Source: Spongiibacter pelagi (GTDB lineage: Bacteria > Pseudomonadota > Gammaproteobacteria > Pseudomonadales > Spongiibacteraceae). Taken from it: 64,000 nucleotides of DNA. The notes under the pieces are model-generated. The model made no database searches, was not told where the DNA came from, and saw only the letters and a program-made list of their open reading frames with translations. Location: assembly GCF_014705705.1 (NCBI RefSeq), contig NZ_JACXLD010000005.1, positions 124,001 through 188,000 on the forward strand. Direction: 5' to 3'. Of the stretch, positions 1 to 8,633 are shown piece by piece (position 1 is the stretch's first letter; each line of letters opens with the position of its first letter). Position numbers and translations under genes: made by a program.

Positions 1-987
1 AGGTCGCAACATGACGTATTCGTAGATCGGGTTGCGACCAAGTAAGGGCGTAAGAATATTAAAAGGGTCTTTCCAAAACAGGTTAAACCAAAGCGCGGTT
101 TCACGCAGGCCATCGAATGCGGTGGACGACAGCATAAACAACAAAAAAACCAGCAGGCTAAAATGTTCGGGCCTTTGATTTAACAACCCGCTAAAGGGAA
201 TGCGTAGCGTTAGAGTGAGGGCAGGGTTTTGTTTGTCGATTTGTTGTTGATGCAAGGTGCAGGGCGACATCAAGGCGCTTAGGCGGAACATCACCGCGAA
301 AAAATCACCGTAGTGAAACCAGTGTTTGCTGCCAAATAGGAAACAGCCCAGTAGTTGTATCGCAGTGAAAATTAGCAGTGACACCGAGAGCGAGAAGGGT
401 TTGATATCGCCAAACAGTTCCAAACCGATAAAGCCCATATACAGCATCAGTGCTGGCCAATAGGCTAAGCGAGTGGGATAGGTGATACGCGCTTGCTGAA
501 ATCCGGGCAGTGAGTTGGCCAGTATTTTCCAAGGATTGAAATGCGCGTACCAATCGCCGATTAAGGCCGAGAGATACACTCCTCCGAGTGCGAATACAAT
601 CCAGAAAAACGTCATATTAAAGTTGCGGTAGGAATCGCCGCTGCCGATGAGGCCGGCGACCAAGGCGAGCAAAAAACTGCCGCAGACCAGAGTTTTAATC
701 AGCCCAATCAGCCGAAAGCACTGAATAAATTGATACGCCCGCCGGCTAGTCCATGTTTTTTGGAAGCGCTCAGGCGGGGCGCTGCTACTGTTGATAAACA
801 GGGCCAGCACCACAAAAGAAAGAATCAGTGCTGCCATGGCGCCATAGATATACATCCAGTAGGGCATCGGCAGTTGATAGGGTTCGCCAAAGGAGTGGGC
901 GAGGCCACTTTCCGGCAGTAAAAGTGCGAAGCAATAAAGCAGGGTCGAAATACTGGGGAAAAAGGCTTTAACGGTGCGAGAGCTCAT
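1..987 (-). CDS. FedB-like polytopic membrane protein, partial (3' end outside window)
   Basis: The reading frame starts with ATG at 987 and stays open for 329 codons to the window edge, so the C-terminus is missing. After a signal-like segment the protein shows an AHSFGEPYQLPMPYWMY motif followed by several hydrophobic membrane segments. From memory of the family this resembles proteins auto-annotated as fenitrothion hydrolase (FedB type), but that activity is known for few members and should not be assumed. Its start codon directly abuts the stop codon of the cupredoxin-like gene (TAA then ATG), so the two are almost certainly co-transcribed and translationally coupled. A role in copper handling or an unknown membrane oxidation would fit the neighbour. 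Confidence is high for the gene, moderate for the family and low for the function. Confidence 0.72.
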   Translation of the reverse strand, partial: MSSRTVKAFFPSISTLLYCFALLLPESGLAHSFGEPYQLPMPYWMYIYGAMAALILSFVVLALFINSSSAPPERFQKTWTSRRAYQFIQCFRLIGLIKTLVCGSFLLALVAGLIGSGDSYRNFNMTFFWIVFALGGVYLSALIGDWYAHFNPWKILANSLPGFQQARITYPTRLAYWPALMLYMGFIGLELFGDIKPFSLSVSLLIFTAIQLLGCFLFGSKHWFHYGDFFAVMFRLSALMSPCTLHQQQIDKQNPALTLTLRIPFSGLLNQRPEHFSLLVFLLFMLSSTAFDGLRETALWFNLFWKDPFNILTPLLGRNPIYEYVMLRP

Positions 988-1356
988 TTACTGATTGGCG
1001 GGAAAGACTTCGAGATACGCCAGCACAATATCACCGTTGTGCAGCTCTAGCATAAAGCGTCCAGAGTGCTCCGCTTGCAGTGCCATAATCGCCGTTTCGC
1101 CCGCAGGAATTTCTCGGTGAAGCTCATAACCGTGTAAGTGAACAGCGTTGTCACTATCACTGAAAATTCTGATTTCTACATTATCCCCTTGAGTGACGCG
1201 AATGGTATCTGGCCCGGATTTTTGGCCATTCTCCCAGCGAAGTTCGCAGCAGTTGTCGCTGCTAATTTGTGTGGTTTGGGGTTTTAAGCCTAGCCACAGC
1301 CCGCCCAGTAGGGCGACCGTGGCGATGATGAGTAGTAAACGTAAGCTGCGACTCAT
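988..1356 (-). CDS. membrane-anchored cupredoxin-like domain protein
   Basis: A 122-residue protein with one N-terminal hydrophobic helix (about residues 5-24) that acts as an uncleaved anchor or signal. A small beta-rich domain follows, with the cupredoxin-like signature VHLHGYELHREI and a late AEHSGRFMLELH stretch. The His residues could bind copper, but the usual type-1 Cys-x-His-Met loop is not evident; the only cysteines are a CC pair near residue 36. It may therefore be a cupredoxin fold without a blue-copper site. It overlaps the upstream lipoprotein gene by ATGA and abuts the FedB-like gene, forming a tight three-gene operon. It most likely sits in the periplasm next to the membrane. 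Confidence 0.75.
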   Translation of the reverse strand: MSRSLRLLLIIATVALLGGLWLGLKPQTTQISSDNCCELRWENGQKSGPDTIRVTQGDNVEIRIFSDSDNAVHLHGYELHREIPAGETAIMALQAEHSGRFMLELHNGDIVLAYLEVFPANQ

Positions 1357-3560
1357 TGGGCATTGTCACTGCTAGGATGGTGGTAGGCACGTTCCCACAT
1401 ACGCACATAGCCTTCGGCGGAATTGAATAGCGCGTCGAGTCCTTCCTTGCCGCCTTCGAGTCGAACCTCTTCCACAAAGTCTGCGACCAAACCATAGTTG
1501 GCCATACCTACTTCATCGATATGCCAGAATTTGCCGCTCTCCTGAACAGTGAGTAGGCCAACGCTAACGGGAGAGAAATTGGCAAACTGCGCGCCCCATT
1601 CTTCACCTTGGAACAGGGTGAAGGGGTATTCAACGGGTTCGGAATCTCCGCCACGCGGGCCGGGGTGTCCGCCAAAACCATTGGCATCGGCACCGTAGCC
1701 AAGTCCCAATAATGTGTCAGCAACACCGGCTTTTTCGCGCCAGAATTTCAATTTTTCTAAAAACTCGGTGTGTTTAACGCCGCTGCCTTTATAGGGGTAA
1801 ATGGTGCCGCCCGCTTCAAGCATGCGAACCGCCTGATCACTGGTTAGGCCGCCGTGGGCGTCGTGAGAGGACGCCATGGGATAGGAAGGTGTCAACTCTT
1901 CGGCAATATCTAACATGATGTCTTTGCTGTGATATGCCGCGTGGTCAATATCGATGACCATACCGCGTTTCATCAGTGCGCGCAGCGCGTAATCGCCCAA
2001 ATCGGTGACGGTGCGTGAATTACACTGACGGCCGGGCGGATAAAGCGGCAACGTGCCGCCGGTGGTTTCCAGCAGCAATGCGGTCAGCGGGTCTTCGCCG
2101 GTGCCGGGAATTGAGGTGGTCATTTCCGCGCCGGGTAGGCGAACTACCGGTTCATCTTCGGGGTAGTCGCGGCAATCCACAGTTTCCCAGAAGCGGCCGG
2201 TATCGAGGAAGTTCAGGAAATTAATTACGTCGCCACTGAAAATGCCGGTGCCGCCCAATGAGGAGTTGATGTCGTGATAGGGGTAAACGTGGCGCACGCC
2301 TAGATCCCACAGATTTTGAATCTCTTCGTCAATTTGTGCGGTATCGCAGTTACGCTGCTCGCTGCCGTCTGGCAGGATGGTAACGCCGCAATCAAATACT
2401 TGCGCCACTTCTACGCCCAATACAACCGCCAGTTTGCCTTCGTTAATCACTTCGCGGGCTTCTTCTGGACTTTTTACAATGCGATACCAGCCCTTGCCGG
2501 GGCCACCACTTTGGGCGTCGATATAGTCCTGCACCTCATATAAGTATTGCACCTGCTTGGTGGCGATACTCATATCGTCGCAGTCGGCATCCGGGGTGAG
2601 CGAGTAGGTTTTGCCCACTTCGCACAGGGCTTTGATATTGGTGCCGTGGTTAATCATGATGCGCAAGCCGGCCAAATAAGCCCGCTCTACCCATTTGTAA
2701 TACATCACTTGGTGGGTGAGGAAATTGCGCGCTGGCCAATCTACAAACGTTGGCCAACCTTGAGTGTCGTGGGTGCCGGTGGGATCGGTTTCAAGAATAT
2801 TATTGGCGTCGCGAATGCCGTTGGGGCCGTGGAACGATTCACAATTTTCCAAGGCCTTGCTAACCCCAAAGCGATTAAATACTTCGCCGTACAGCACGCC
2901 GCCCGCCGAGGGGCCGACATTACCGGCGTAGGACATTTCGCTAGACATGCCCATATGGGTGTGAACATCGGCAAAGCCGATAATAGGTTGATCAACCCCA
3001 TTGCCCTTAAACGTTGCGCCTGCCACATCTACTGGCATTTCCGGGAAATTGCTGCAATTGGTGGTCGATTTAAAATCAAATGGGCTGGCCGTTGAGCTGG
3101 TGATTAATGCGCCGTCTTGGCCAAGCGCCAGTTTTTCTCCAGTAGTGTCAGAGGTAATCGTGAAGGTTTTGCTGACCTCGCTGTAATCCACCGTCCAAAT
3201 AGCATCATCACTGGGCTCGCTACTTTGTGTGGTCGCGCCGGGGGCGGCTGTTAAAAATACGCCATCGCGGCCGTAAAACAGATATTTGCCGAGGGTGGCG
3301 GGGCGCATATAAAAGGATTCAGCCGCGAGGGTCGTGCTGGCACCGCTGCGATAACCATTGCCATCGTCACGGCTAATAAAGGTGTCGCTGCCAGCATCTT
3401 GCAGGGCGTAGCAACCGTTGGCCATGGAGTAGCGACTGATTTCAGCCGGTGGCGTGGTATTGCCGCCGCCACTGCCGCCAGACGATGACGGTGAGGATGA
3501 ACCGCCACAGGCACTCAGGACGGATGAAAGCAGAACCAGTGATATTGAAATACTACGCAT
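1353..3560 (-). CDS. M19 dipeptidase / amidohydrolase-like lipoprotein
   Basis: The ATG at 3560 was chosen because AAGGAG lies about 8 bases upstream and the protein then begins with a lipoprotein signal peptide ending in LSAC; an upstream in-frame start at 3614 would bury the signal. After a Ser/Gly/Pro-rich linker comes a domain of about 150 residues without recognised motifs, then a metal-dependent hydrolase domain. That domain has DVHTHMG near residue 200 (metal ligands), VLGVE (bridging Glu candidate), IDIDHAAYHS and SHDAHGG near residues 550-580. The layout resembles renal dipeptidase (M19), although the first motif is HxH rather than the M19 HxD, so the substrate is open. At 735 residues it is roughly twice the size of a simple M19 enzyme. 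First gene of the operon with the cupredoxin-like and FedB-like genes. Confidence 0.75.
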   Translation of the reverse strand: MRSISISLVLLSSVLSACGGSSSPSSSGGSGGGNTTPPAEISRYSMANGCYALQDAGSDTFISRDDGNGYRSGASTTLAAESFYMRPATLGKYLFYGRDGVFLTAAPGATTQSSEPSDDAIWTVDYSEVSKTFTITSDTTGEKLALGQDGALITSSTASPFDFKSTTNCSNFPEMPVDVAGATFKGNGVDQPIIGFADVHTHMGMSSEMSYAGNVGPSAGGVLYGEVFNRFGVSKALENCESFHGPNGIRDANNILETDPTGTHDTQGWPTFVDWPARNFLTHQVMYYKWVERAYLAGLRIMINHGTNIKALCEVGKTYSLTPDADCDDMSIATKQVQYLYEVQDYIDAQSGGPGKGWYRIVKSPEEAREVINEGKLAVVLGVEVAQVFDCGVTILPDGSEQRNCDTAQIDEEIQNLWDLGVRHVYPYHDINSSLGGTGIFSGDVINFLNFLDTGRFWETVDCRDYPEDEPVVRLPGAEMTTSIPGTGEDPLTALLLETTGGTLPLYPPGRQCNSRTVTDLGDYALRALMKRGMVIDIDHAAYHSKDIMLDIAEELTPSYPMASSHDAHGGLTSDQAVRMLEAGGTIYPYKGSGVKHTEFLEKLKFWREKAGVADTLLGLGYGADANGFGGHPGPRGGDSEPVEYPFTLFQGEEWGAQFANFSPVSVGLLTVQESGKFWHIDEVGMANYGLVADFVEEVRLEGGKEGLDALFNSAEGYVRMWERAYHHPSSDNAQ

Positions 3561-3774
3561 AATTGACTCCTTGCGGCACCGTGGGTGCGACTTGCTGGGT
3601 ACGAGGTCTTCCATGACTCGAGGTGTTCGGAGAGTGTTATTCTTATGTTGTCATTGAACACAGTCTATCGACTGTACGGAAATTGAACAATAACTGATCG
3701 CGCAAAATTGCTGTTTTGAGTAGTAGCTCCGCAGTTTCTACTGCAAAAGGCTTACTGTTATAAAGGCTAACAGC

Positions 3775-4392
3775 TTAATTTTTATCAACTAATTCTTGTT
3801 TTAAGGCGCTTATTAGTAGCGGCAGGCTGATGTCGATTTGGCGGGGCATCTTGTCGAATGTGGCGGCTTCTGTTTCGGTGGCGGTTGCTCGTGCTTTGCT
3901 GGTGCTTACAGGCTGATTGGCATCCAGCGCGGTTTGAATGGTCACTGCGCCAAGTACGGCATGAATCATGGCGAAATAAGCGTGCAGAGCGGTCTGCTCG
4001 GAAAAGCCCGAGCGAATCAGTTTGTCGATAAAGGTGCGGGTTACTGTTAAGCCGGTGGGGCCGACCGTGAAGCTGCCGAGCTTGCTTACCCATTTGCTGT
4101 CGCGGTACAGAGCCTCATACATTCTTTGCGCCATGGTAAGCGTCCAGTTTTCCCAGCCGAGGCGGTTGCTGGGAATGACATCAGCGCGGTAGATAAACTC
4201 ATCGAGAGTGGCTGACAGCAACGCATCCTTGTTTTTAAAGTGTTTGTACAAGGCCATTTGGCTGACACCTAAGCGATCGGCCACTGCGCGCACAGAGAGT
4301 TTATCCAAGCCCTGTGCATCAACAACCTCGAGCGCGGCGTCGATATAGTCCTGTTTTTTTAGATAGGGTGATCGTGTGGCTTTACTGGTCAT
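3775..4392 (-). CDS. TetR-family repressor, likely regulator of the adjacent P450
   Basis: 205 residues. The ATG at 4392 lies inside the last codons of the P450 gene (11-bp overlap), so it is the last gene of a P450-tetR transcript. The N-terminus is a typical TetR helix-turn-helix, with a VRAVADRLGVSQMALYKHF stretch around residues 33-52. The rest is a ligand-binding domain with a C-terminal segment that looks like the TetR_C family. A longer frame reading back to 4479 exists but would run through P450 coding sequence and lacks a ribosome site. The perfect palindrome at 5815-5841 is the obvious operator candidate, giving autoregulation of both genes. The effector is unknown, perhaps the P450 substrate. 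Confidence 0.85.
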   Translation of the reverse strand: MTSKATRSPYLKKQDYIDAALEVVDAQGLDKLSVRAVADRLGVSQMALYKHFKNKDALLSATLDEFIYRADVIPSNRLGWENWTLTMAQRMYEALYRDSKWVSKLGSFTVGPTGLTVTRTFIDKLIRSGFSEQTALHAYFAMIHAVLGAVTIQTALDANQPVSTSKARATATETEAATFDKMPRQIDISLPLLISALKQELVDKN

Positions 4393-5779
4393 TACGAGCA
4401 ACGCGTTTGTCGAAGCGAATAGGTAACTGGACGAGTGTGCGGGCAAACATGGATGCGATAAAGGGGCTGTCGCCGACAATCTCCAGATTTTCGGTTTTTT
4501 CTAAAAACTGCTGCAGCACAATTCGGATTTCAATTCTGGCCAGCTCCCTACCCAAACAAGCGTGAATGCCGTGACCAAAGGTGAGGTGCTTTTTGCCATT
4601 GGCGCGATTAAGGTCGATCGCATCGGGGTTTGGGAAAACACGATCGTCGCGGTTGCCCGAGGCCCACATTAAAAAGACACGGCTGCCTTTTTCGAGCGTA
4701 ACGCCGTGCAATTCGGTATCTTTTTTAACCCAACGAAAATGGCCTTGAAAGGCCGACTCCATGCGAAAAACTTCTTCGATGAAGGCGGGTAATAAATCGA
4801 GGTCGGCACGAATTTGCTGCTGAATATCCGGGTTCTCAATCAGCATTTTTAAAGCATTGCCCATGGACGTTGCCGAGGAATCGCTGCCGGCAATCAGCAA
4901 TTGAAAAATAGTGCTGACGGCGCGTTTATCATCAAAGTCCGTGTCGGGATCGGCTGCCGCTGCGACGAGCATACCTATAAAATTTTGCTGCGGATTTTTC
5001 TTGGCCGCATTGTATTTACGCCAGCAGTAGCGCAGAAATTTCAGGGTTTCACTGCGGTCGCGTATTAACTCGGCGGAGCTGGTAATACCGCTTTGTGAAT
5101 TGATGCCGTGCACACACCACTGTTTGATTTTGGGAAAATCCGCTTCAGGCAAGCCAAGTAAACGGACGATCAGAAGCATAGGTAACTTCCAGCCAAATTC
5201 CGCCATAAATTCGACCTGGCCCCGGTCGAGAAACTCGTCCAGCATCTGGCTGCAAAGTACGTCGACTTCTTCTTCCATTTTTTTAACAAAGCGGGCGTTT
5301 AACATGCCGTGTCCGACTTTGCGCTCGCTGGTGTGGCTGGGTTGATCCGATGTGGCTAAAACATCTGCGGGGATAATGCCAAGCGCGCTAAGGGTGTCGA
5401 ACTGCTTGATTTGCGCGAGTAAGTCCTGCCCTTTTTTCAGCCCGGCAATTACCCCTTGGTGAGTAGATGAATAGGTTTCTACGTCGCGACTGACGGCAAC
5501 AATATCCTCATAGCGAGAAACACAGTAGATGCCGTTTTCCAGTTGATAGAGTGGGTGGCTATCGCGCAGTACTTTGTAAAAGGCGTAAGGGTTTTGAAAA
5601 CACTGGTGTTCTAGGGGGCGAAAATCTTCAGGGGTAACGGGCTTGGCTATCGGAGTTGACGTCGGTTTGGAGCGGGGCCGTTTTGCCTCTTTTCTTGAAA
5701 TAGCATAAGCCTGCAATCCTGAAAGCGATATCAAGGCTTCGGTTAAAATTTCTCGGCGTAATTGGAAAAGCGCGCTCAT
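4382..5779 (-). CDS. cytochrome P450
   Basis: 465 residues if started at the ATG at 5779; an upstream TTG at 5818 would put the coding start inside the palindromic operator and is rejected. P450 signatures are clear: I-helix LLIAGSDSSATS with Ser where Thr is usual, the K-helix ExxR as EEVFR, and heme-binding FGHGIHACLG with the Cys ligand at about residue 408. It is a soluble class I type enzyme that would need a ferredoxin, and the one at 9.8 kb is the nearest. The Arg/Lys-rich segment after the first 25 residues is not typical of bacterial P450s. It is translationally coupled to the tetR gene and follows the TonB receptor gene on the same strand. The substrate is not predictable; the setting suggests a terpenoid, steroid or other hydrophobic compound. 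Confidence 0.92.
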   Translation of the reverse strand: MSALFQLRREILTEALISLSGLQAYAISRKEAKRPRSKPTSTPIAKPVTPEDFRPLEHQCFQNPYAFYKVLRDSHPLYQLENGIYCVSRYEDIVAVSRDVETYSSTHQGVIAGLKKGQDLLAQIKQFDTLSALGIIPADVLATSDQPSHTSERKVGHGMLNARFVKKMEEEVDVLCSQMLDEFLDRGQVEFMAEFGWKLPMLLIVRLLGLPEADFPKIKQWCVHGINSQSGITSSAELIRDRSETLKFLRYCWRKYNAAKKNPQQNFIGMLVAAAADPDTDFDDKRAVSTIFQLLIAGSDSSATSMGNALKMLIENPDIQQQIRADLDLLPAFIEEVFRMESAFQGHFRWVKKDTELHGVTLEKGSRVFLMWASGNRDDRVFPNPDAIDLNRANGKKHLTFGHGIHACLGRELARIEIRIVLQQFLEKTENLEIVGDSPFIASMFARTLVQLPIRFDKRVARNDQ

Positions 5780-5814
5780 TGTGACACCCCCACTATTTTT
5801 TGAGGATGCTAAAA

Positions 5815-5841
5815 CCAAAGGTTTACAATGTAAACCTTTGG
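5815..5841. promoter_or_regulatory. perfect 27-bp palindrome, probable TetR operator of the P450-tetR operon
   Basis: Two perfect 13-base arms (CCAAAGGTTTACA and its complement) flank a single central A. The site lies 36 bases upstream of the P450 ATG, in the 131-bp gap after the TonB receptor gene. Its size and position suit a TetR dimer pair. Assignment to the TetR encoded at 3775-4392 is inference from proximity. Confidence 0.75.
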
Positions 5842-5910
5842 TGGGATTGGCTGGCGAGATCTACGCCGAATTGATGAGGCGGGGATAACTTGGCTGGACG
5901 AGAGCAGCGA

Positions 5911-8412
5911 TCAATAGCGATAGCTGAACTCTAGGCCATAAGTTGTGGGCGCACCCTGTTGAAAGTAATCAAACCCAAAGCCAGCTTGTAAGTTGATGGC
6001 ATAGCCATCGTATTCGGTGCCGGTAATATTCTTGCCCCAAACGGAGATGCTGTAGTCTTCGTTACTACTAAACCATGTGAGTCTGGCATTGTAGAGCGCG
6101 TAAGCCTCTTGGCGAATATTTTCGTAGCCGATCTTGTCGTTATACGCGCTATACCACTGATCGTCCTGGTAATTGCCGTTGACATTCATGCTCAGGTAGC
6201 CGTGCTCGTTGCTGAGAATCTCCCAGTCGATGGAAATATTGGCGCTCAGTGCCGGTGCAGAAATTAATTCATTGCCAGAGAGGTCTACTTCGTCGTCGTC
6301 ATTGTTCACAGTCTGTACATTAGAAAGGTACAAATCGGTGTATTCAGACTCCAACAAGCCCAGCCCAAATTGCATGGTGAGTTTTTCAGTTAGCGCAAAA
6401 AACATCTCAGATTCCAAACCGTAAATTTTTGAGCCGCCGGCGTTTTCAAGGAAGTTGGATACGCCGACAACATTGATAAATTGCTGGTTGGTATAGTCGT
6501 AATAAAACAGTGCGCTGTTAATCCGGGCGCGTTGGTCCCAGAAGTCCGCTTTAAAACCCAGCTCGTAAGCATTGAGGAATTCGGGAGCGGCGTAGGCGTT
6601 TTCGAATTCGCGTTCTTCATAGTAAACGCCGGCATTAAAATTGCCGGAGCGGAAGCCGCGACTAAAGCTGGTGTACATCATCAAGTTGTCGTTGAAGCGA
6701 TAATCCAAGCCGATTTTTCCGGTCCATTCCTGTTCATGGGCAGACAAGGGTTTGGCCGACTCATCGGTATAGGGGCCATGGGTATAACCCGTTTGCGCGG
6801 TGAGAAGAAGCTGATCTAAGCCGACGCTGCCGTCGAGGATGCCGGCAACAAGAAGGTCGGGTTCTAATGGGCTCTGACCGCCGACATTGACCGGGACAAA
6901 GATATTGTCGACACCGGAATTATTGCCGGGCACCCAGGTGCCGCGGGGCGAACCGTCATAAGCTAAGCGAGAAACATTCAAATAAGGCAAATCGATTTTA
7001 TCGTCGGTGTAGCGCAAGCCGATATCCATGCCTAGATTGGCGGTGATATTCCAGCGCATCTGGCTATACAGGGCGAAGCTTTCCTTTTCGGTATCCATGC
7101 GTTGGTCAATGCAACCAAAGTCCAACAAGTAAGGATAATAGCCGGTAACACCGGGGAAGGTGGCGGCGGTGCGGGTGTCTGGTGGGGTGCCGTAAATACA
7201 GTAATTATTGTGTAACTGCATATCTTCGGTGGCGTAATACGCCCCGGCGATTAAATCAAAATCTTCGTACAGTGTGGTTGATATCCGCAGGTCCTGACTG
7301 AAGGCCTGCGTTTCTACATTCCAGTCAATCTCCAATAATTCCTGCGGGCTGCCGTCCACATTTTGCAACTGGTGGTAGTCGGAATTGTTGATCGAGGTAA
7401 TCGAGGTGACCGTGTAATCATCAGTCACGTATTGCATGGTGTGTACCAGCAGGTCGAGATTGACGATGAGCGGTCCGGTGAAGTTGTCCTGCACCTCGTA
7501 ATAATCGAGCCCTTCGGCAGGGCGAGAGTAGCCGGTGTTGTCTTGAAAGCCGTTATTCTTGCGGTCATAAACGCCCACACCGGAAGTTTCCAGAGCGGTA
7601 ACCAGCTCCGGATTCTTTGATAAATCCCCTCGGGGTTCATTGCGGCTGGGGCTGGCGAGGCCGTCATTTTCTGAGTGGGTGTATTTGAATACCATATTGA
7701 TCTTGTCGTTCAGATCAAAATTGAACACTAGGCGTGCGCCTTGAAAGTCCTGCTGGGATAAATCTGGCCCACCCAAGGCGTTTTCATAATAACCATCGCG
7801 ACGGGAGTATGAGTAAGCCAGTCGTGCGGCCAGCTTGTCTTCAATCAAGGTGCCTTCAATGCCGTAATCGCCTTTATGGCTGTTGTAATTGCCCACGCCC
7901 TGCTTGGCATTAAAGTGCAGGCCATCACCAATCTCCGGTGTTTTGGTGACGATATTGATTGCACCGCCGGTGGTGTTTTTGCCGTACAAGGTGCCTTGCG
8001 GGCCACGCAATACCTCAAGCCGGGCCACATCAAAAAAGCTCATGCCGTGGGTATAAACCGCGCCCATATAGGCTTCGTCGTTATACACCCCGATTGGGCT
8101 GGCTTGATTGGAGCTGTAGTCAGACATACTGACGCCGCGAATAGAAAAAATAGGCTGAACGTCGCCATAGGGGCCGCTGACTTGCATATTAGGCACTTGC
8201 GCAGAAATATCGTTAGCGCTGGAAAAACCAAATTTTTCCAAGGTGTTTTCCGACATGCCGGTAATGGCAATCGGTGTGTCCTGTGTGCTTTCTGAGCGCT
8301 TCTGTGCAGTGACAAAAACCTCTTCAAGGACGGGTGCGGCGAGTGAGCTTTGAGTAAAGCCTAGACCACTTAGTGCAATTGCAACACTAAGTTTCTTTCT
8401 GCTTAGGTTCAT
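5911..8412 (-). CDS. TonB-dependent receptor
   Basis: 833 residues with a signal peptide (cleavage near SSLAAP). The N-terminus has a TonB-box-like EEVFVTAQ, then the plug domain with the classic LRGPQGTLYGKNTTGGAINI signature around residues 135-154. The rest is a 22-strand-type barrel ending in an aromatic residue pattern (LEFSYRY). It belongs to the large proteobacterial receptor group often annotated as pesticin/iron receptor-like; in hydrocarbon and steroid degraders such receptors often sit beside oxidation genes. It precedes the P450-tetR pair on the same strand and is divergent from the AraC regulator. Its plug is strikingly like that of the receptor at 63150, including a shared SIRGVSMSDYSSNQASPIGV stretch. 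Probable role: uptake of a hydrophobic substrate; siderophore uptake cannot be excluded. Confidence 0.93.
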   Translation of the reverse strand: MNLSRKKLSVAIALSGLGFTQSSLAAPVLEEVFVTAQKRSESTQDTPIAITGMSENTLEKFGFSSANDISAQVPNMQVSGPYGDVQPIFSIRGVSMSDYSSNQASPIGVYNDEAYMGAVYTHGMSFFDVARLEVLRGPQGTLYGKNTTGGAINIVTKTPEIGDGLHFNAKQGVGNYNSHKGDYGIEGTLIEDKLAARLAYSYSRRDGYYENALGGPDLSQQDFQGARLVFNFDLNDKINMVFKYTHSENDGLASPSRNEPRGDLSKNPELVTALETSGVGVYDRKNNGFQDNTGYSRPAEGLDYYEVQDNFTGPLIVNLDLLVHTMQYVTDDYTVTSITSINNSDYHQLQNVDGSPQELLEIDWNVETQAFSQDLRISTTLYEDFDLIAGAYYATEDMQLHNNYCIYGTPPDTRTAATFPGVTGYYPYLLDFGCIDQRMDTEKESFALYSQMRWNITANLGMDIGLRYTDDKIDLPYLNVSRLAYDGSPRGTWVPGNNSGVDNIFVPVNVGGQSPLEPDLLVAGILDGSVGLDQLLLTAQTGYTHGPYTDESAKPLSAHEQEWTGKIGLDYRFNDNLMMYTSFSRGFRSGNFNAGVYYEEREFENAYAAPEFLNAYELGFKADFWDQRARINSALFYYDYTNQQFINVVGVSNFLENAGGSKIYGLESEMFFALTEKLTMQFGLGLLESEYTDLYLSNVQTVNNDDDEVDLSGNELISAPALSANISIDWEILSNEHGYLSMNVNGNYQDDQWYSAYNDKIGYENIRQEAYALYNARLTWFSSNEDYSISVWGKNITGTEYDGYAINLQAGFGFDYFQQGAPTTYGLEFSYRY

Positions 8413-8433
8413 TGTTTTTATCCCTTAAGGTAA

Positions 8434-8512
8434 GACAAATTTTCAGGGATTAGGCTAATCTTTCGCTCTTATGAATTGCCGCCATAAGTATTCAAAAAAA
8501 GGACAAATTTTC
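8434..8512. promoter_or_regulatory. two direct repeats GACAAATTTTC in the TonB receptor / AraC divergent region
   Basis: The 11-base word GACAAATTTTC occurs at 8434-8444 and 8502-8512, 68 bases apart, in the 221-bp region between the divergent TonB receptor and araC-type genes. Direct repeats are the usual target form for AraC-family regulators, so these may be binding sites for the product of 8634-9677. No other structure was evident in the gap. Confidence 0.4.
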
Positions 8513-8633
8513 TTACTCGCTGCATTCGCTGGCGTTTCCTGCAAATCGCTGGACAGAAATAAGCTGTGCTGGTTATATTCATTGTCAGCCAAGTCATTAA
8601 TCAGAACATCCCTAACAATAAGAATTTAAAAAG

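Noticed and set aside
1-987. Fenitrothion hydrolase function for the membrane protein
   Set aside because: The name comes from automatic annotation of relatives. Nothing in the sequence shows an organophosphate-hydrolysing site.
2547-3095. 182-codon plus-strand frame opposite the M19-like lipoprotein
   Set aside because: It is wholly antisense to a gene with lipobox, ribosome site and hydrolase motifs.
3755-3773. CTGTTA/TAACAG inverted repeat after the tetR gene at 3775-4392
   Set aside because: Six-base AT-rich arms without a T run are too weak to call a terminator or an operator.
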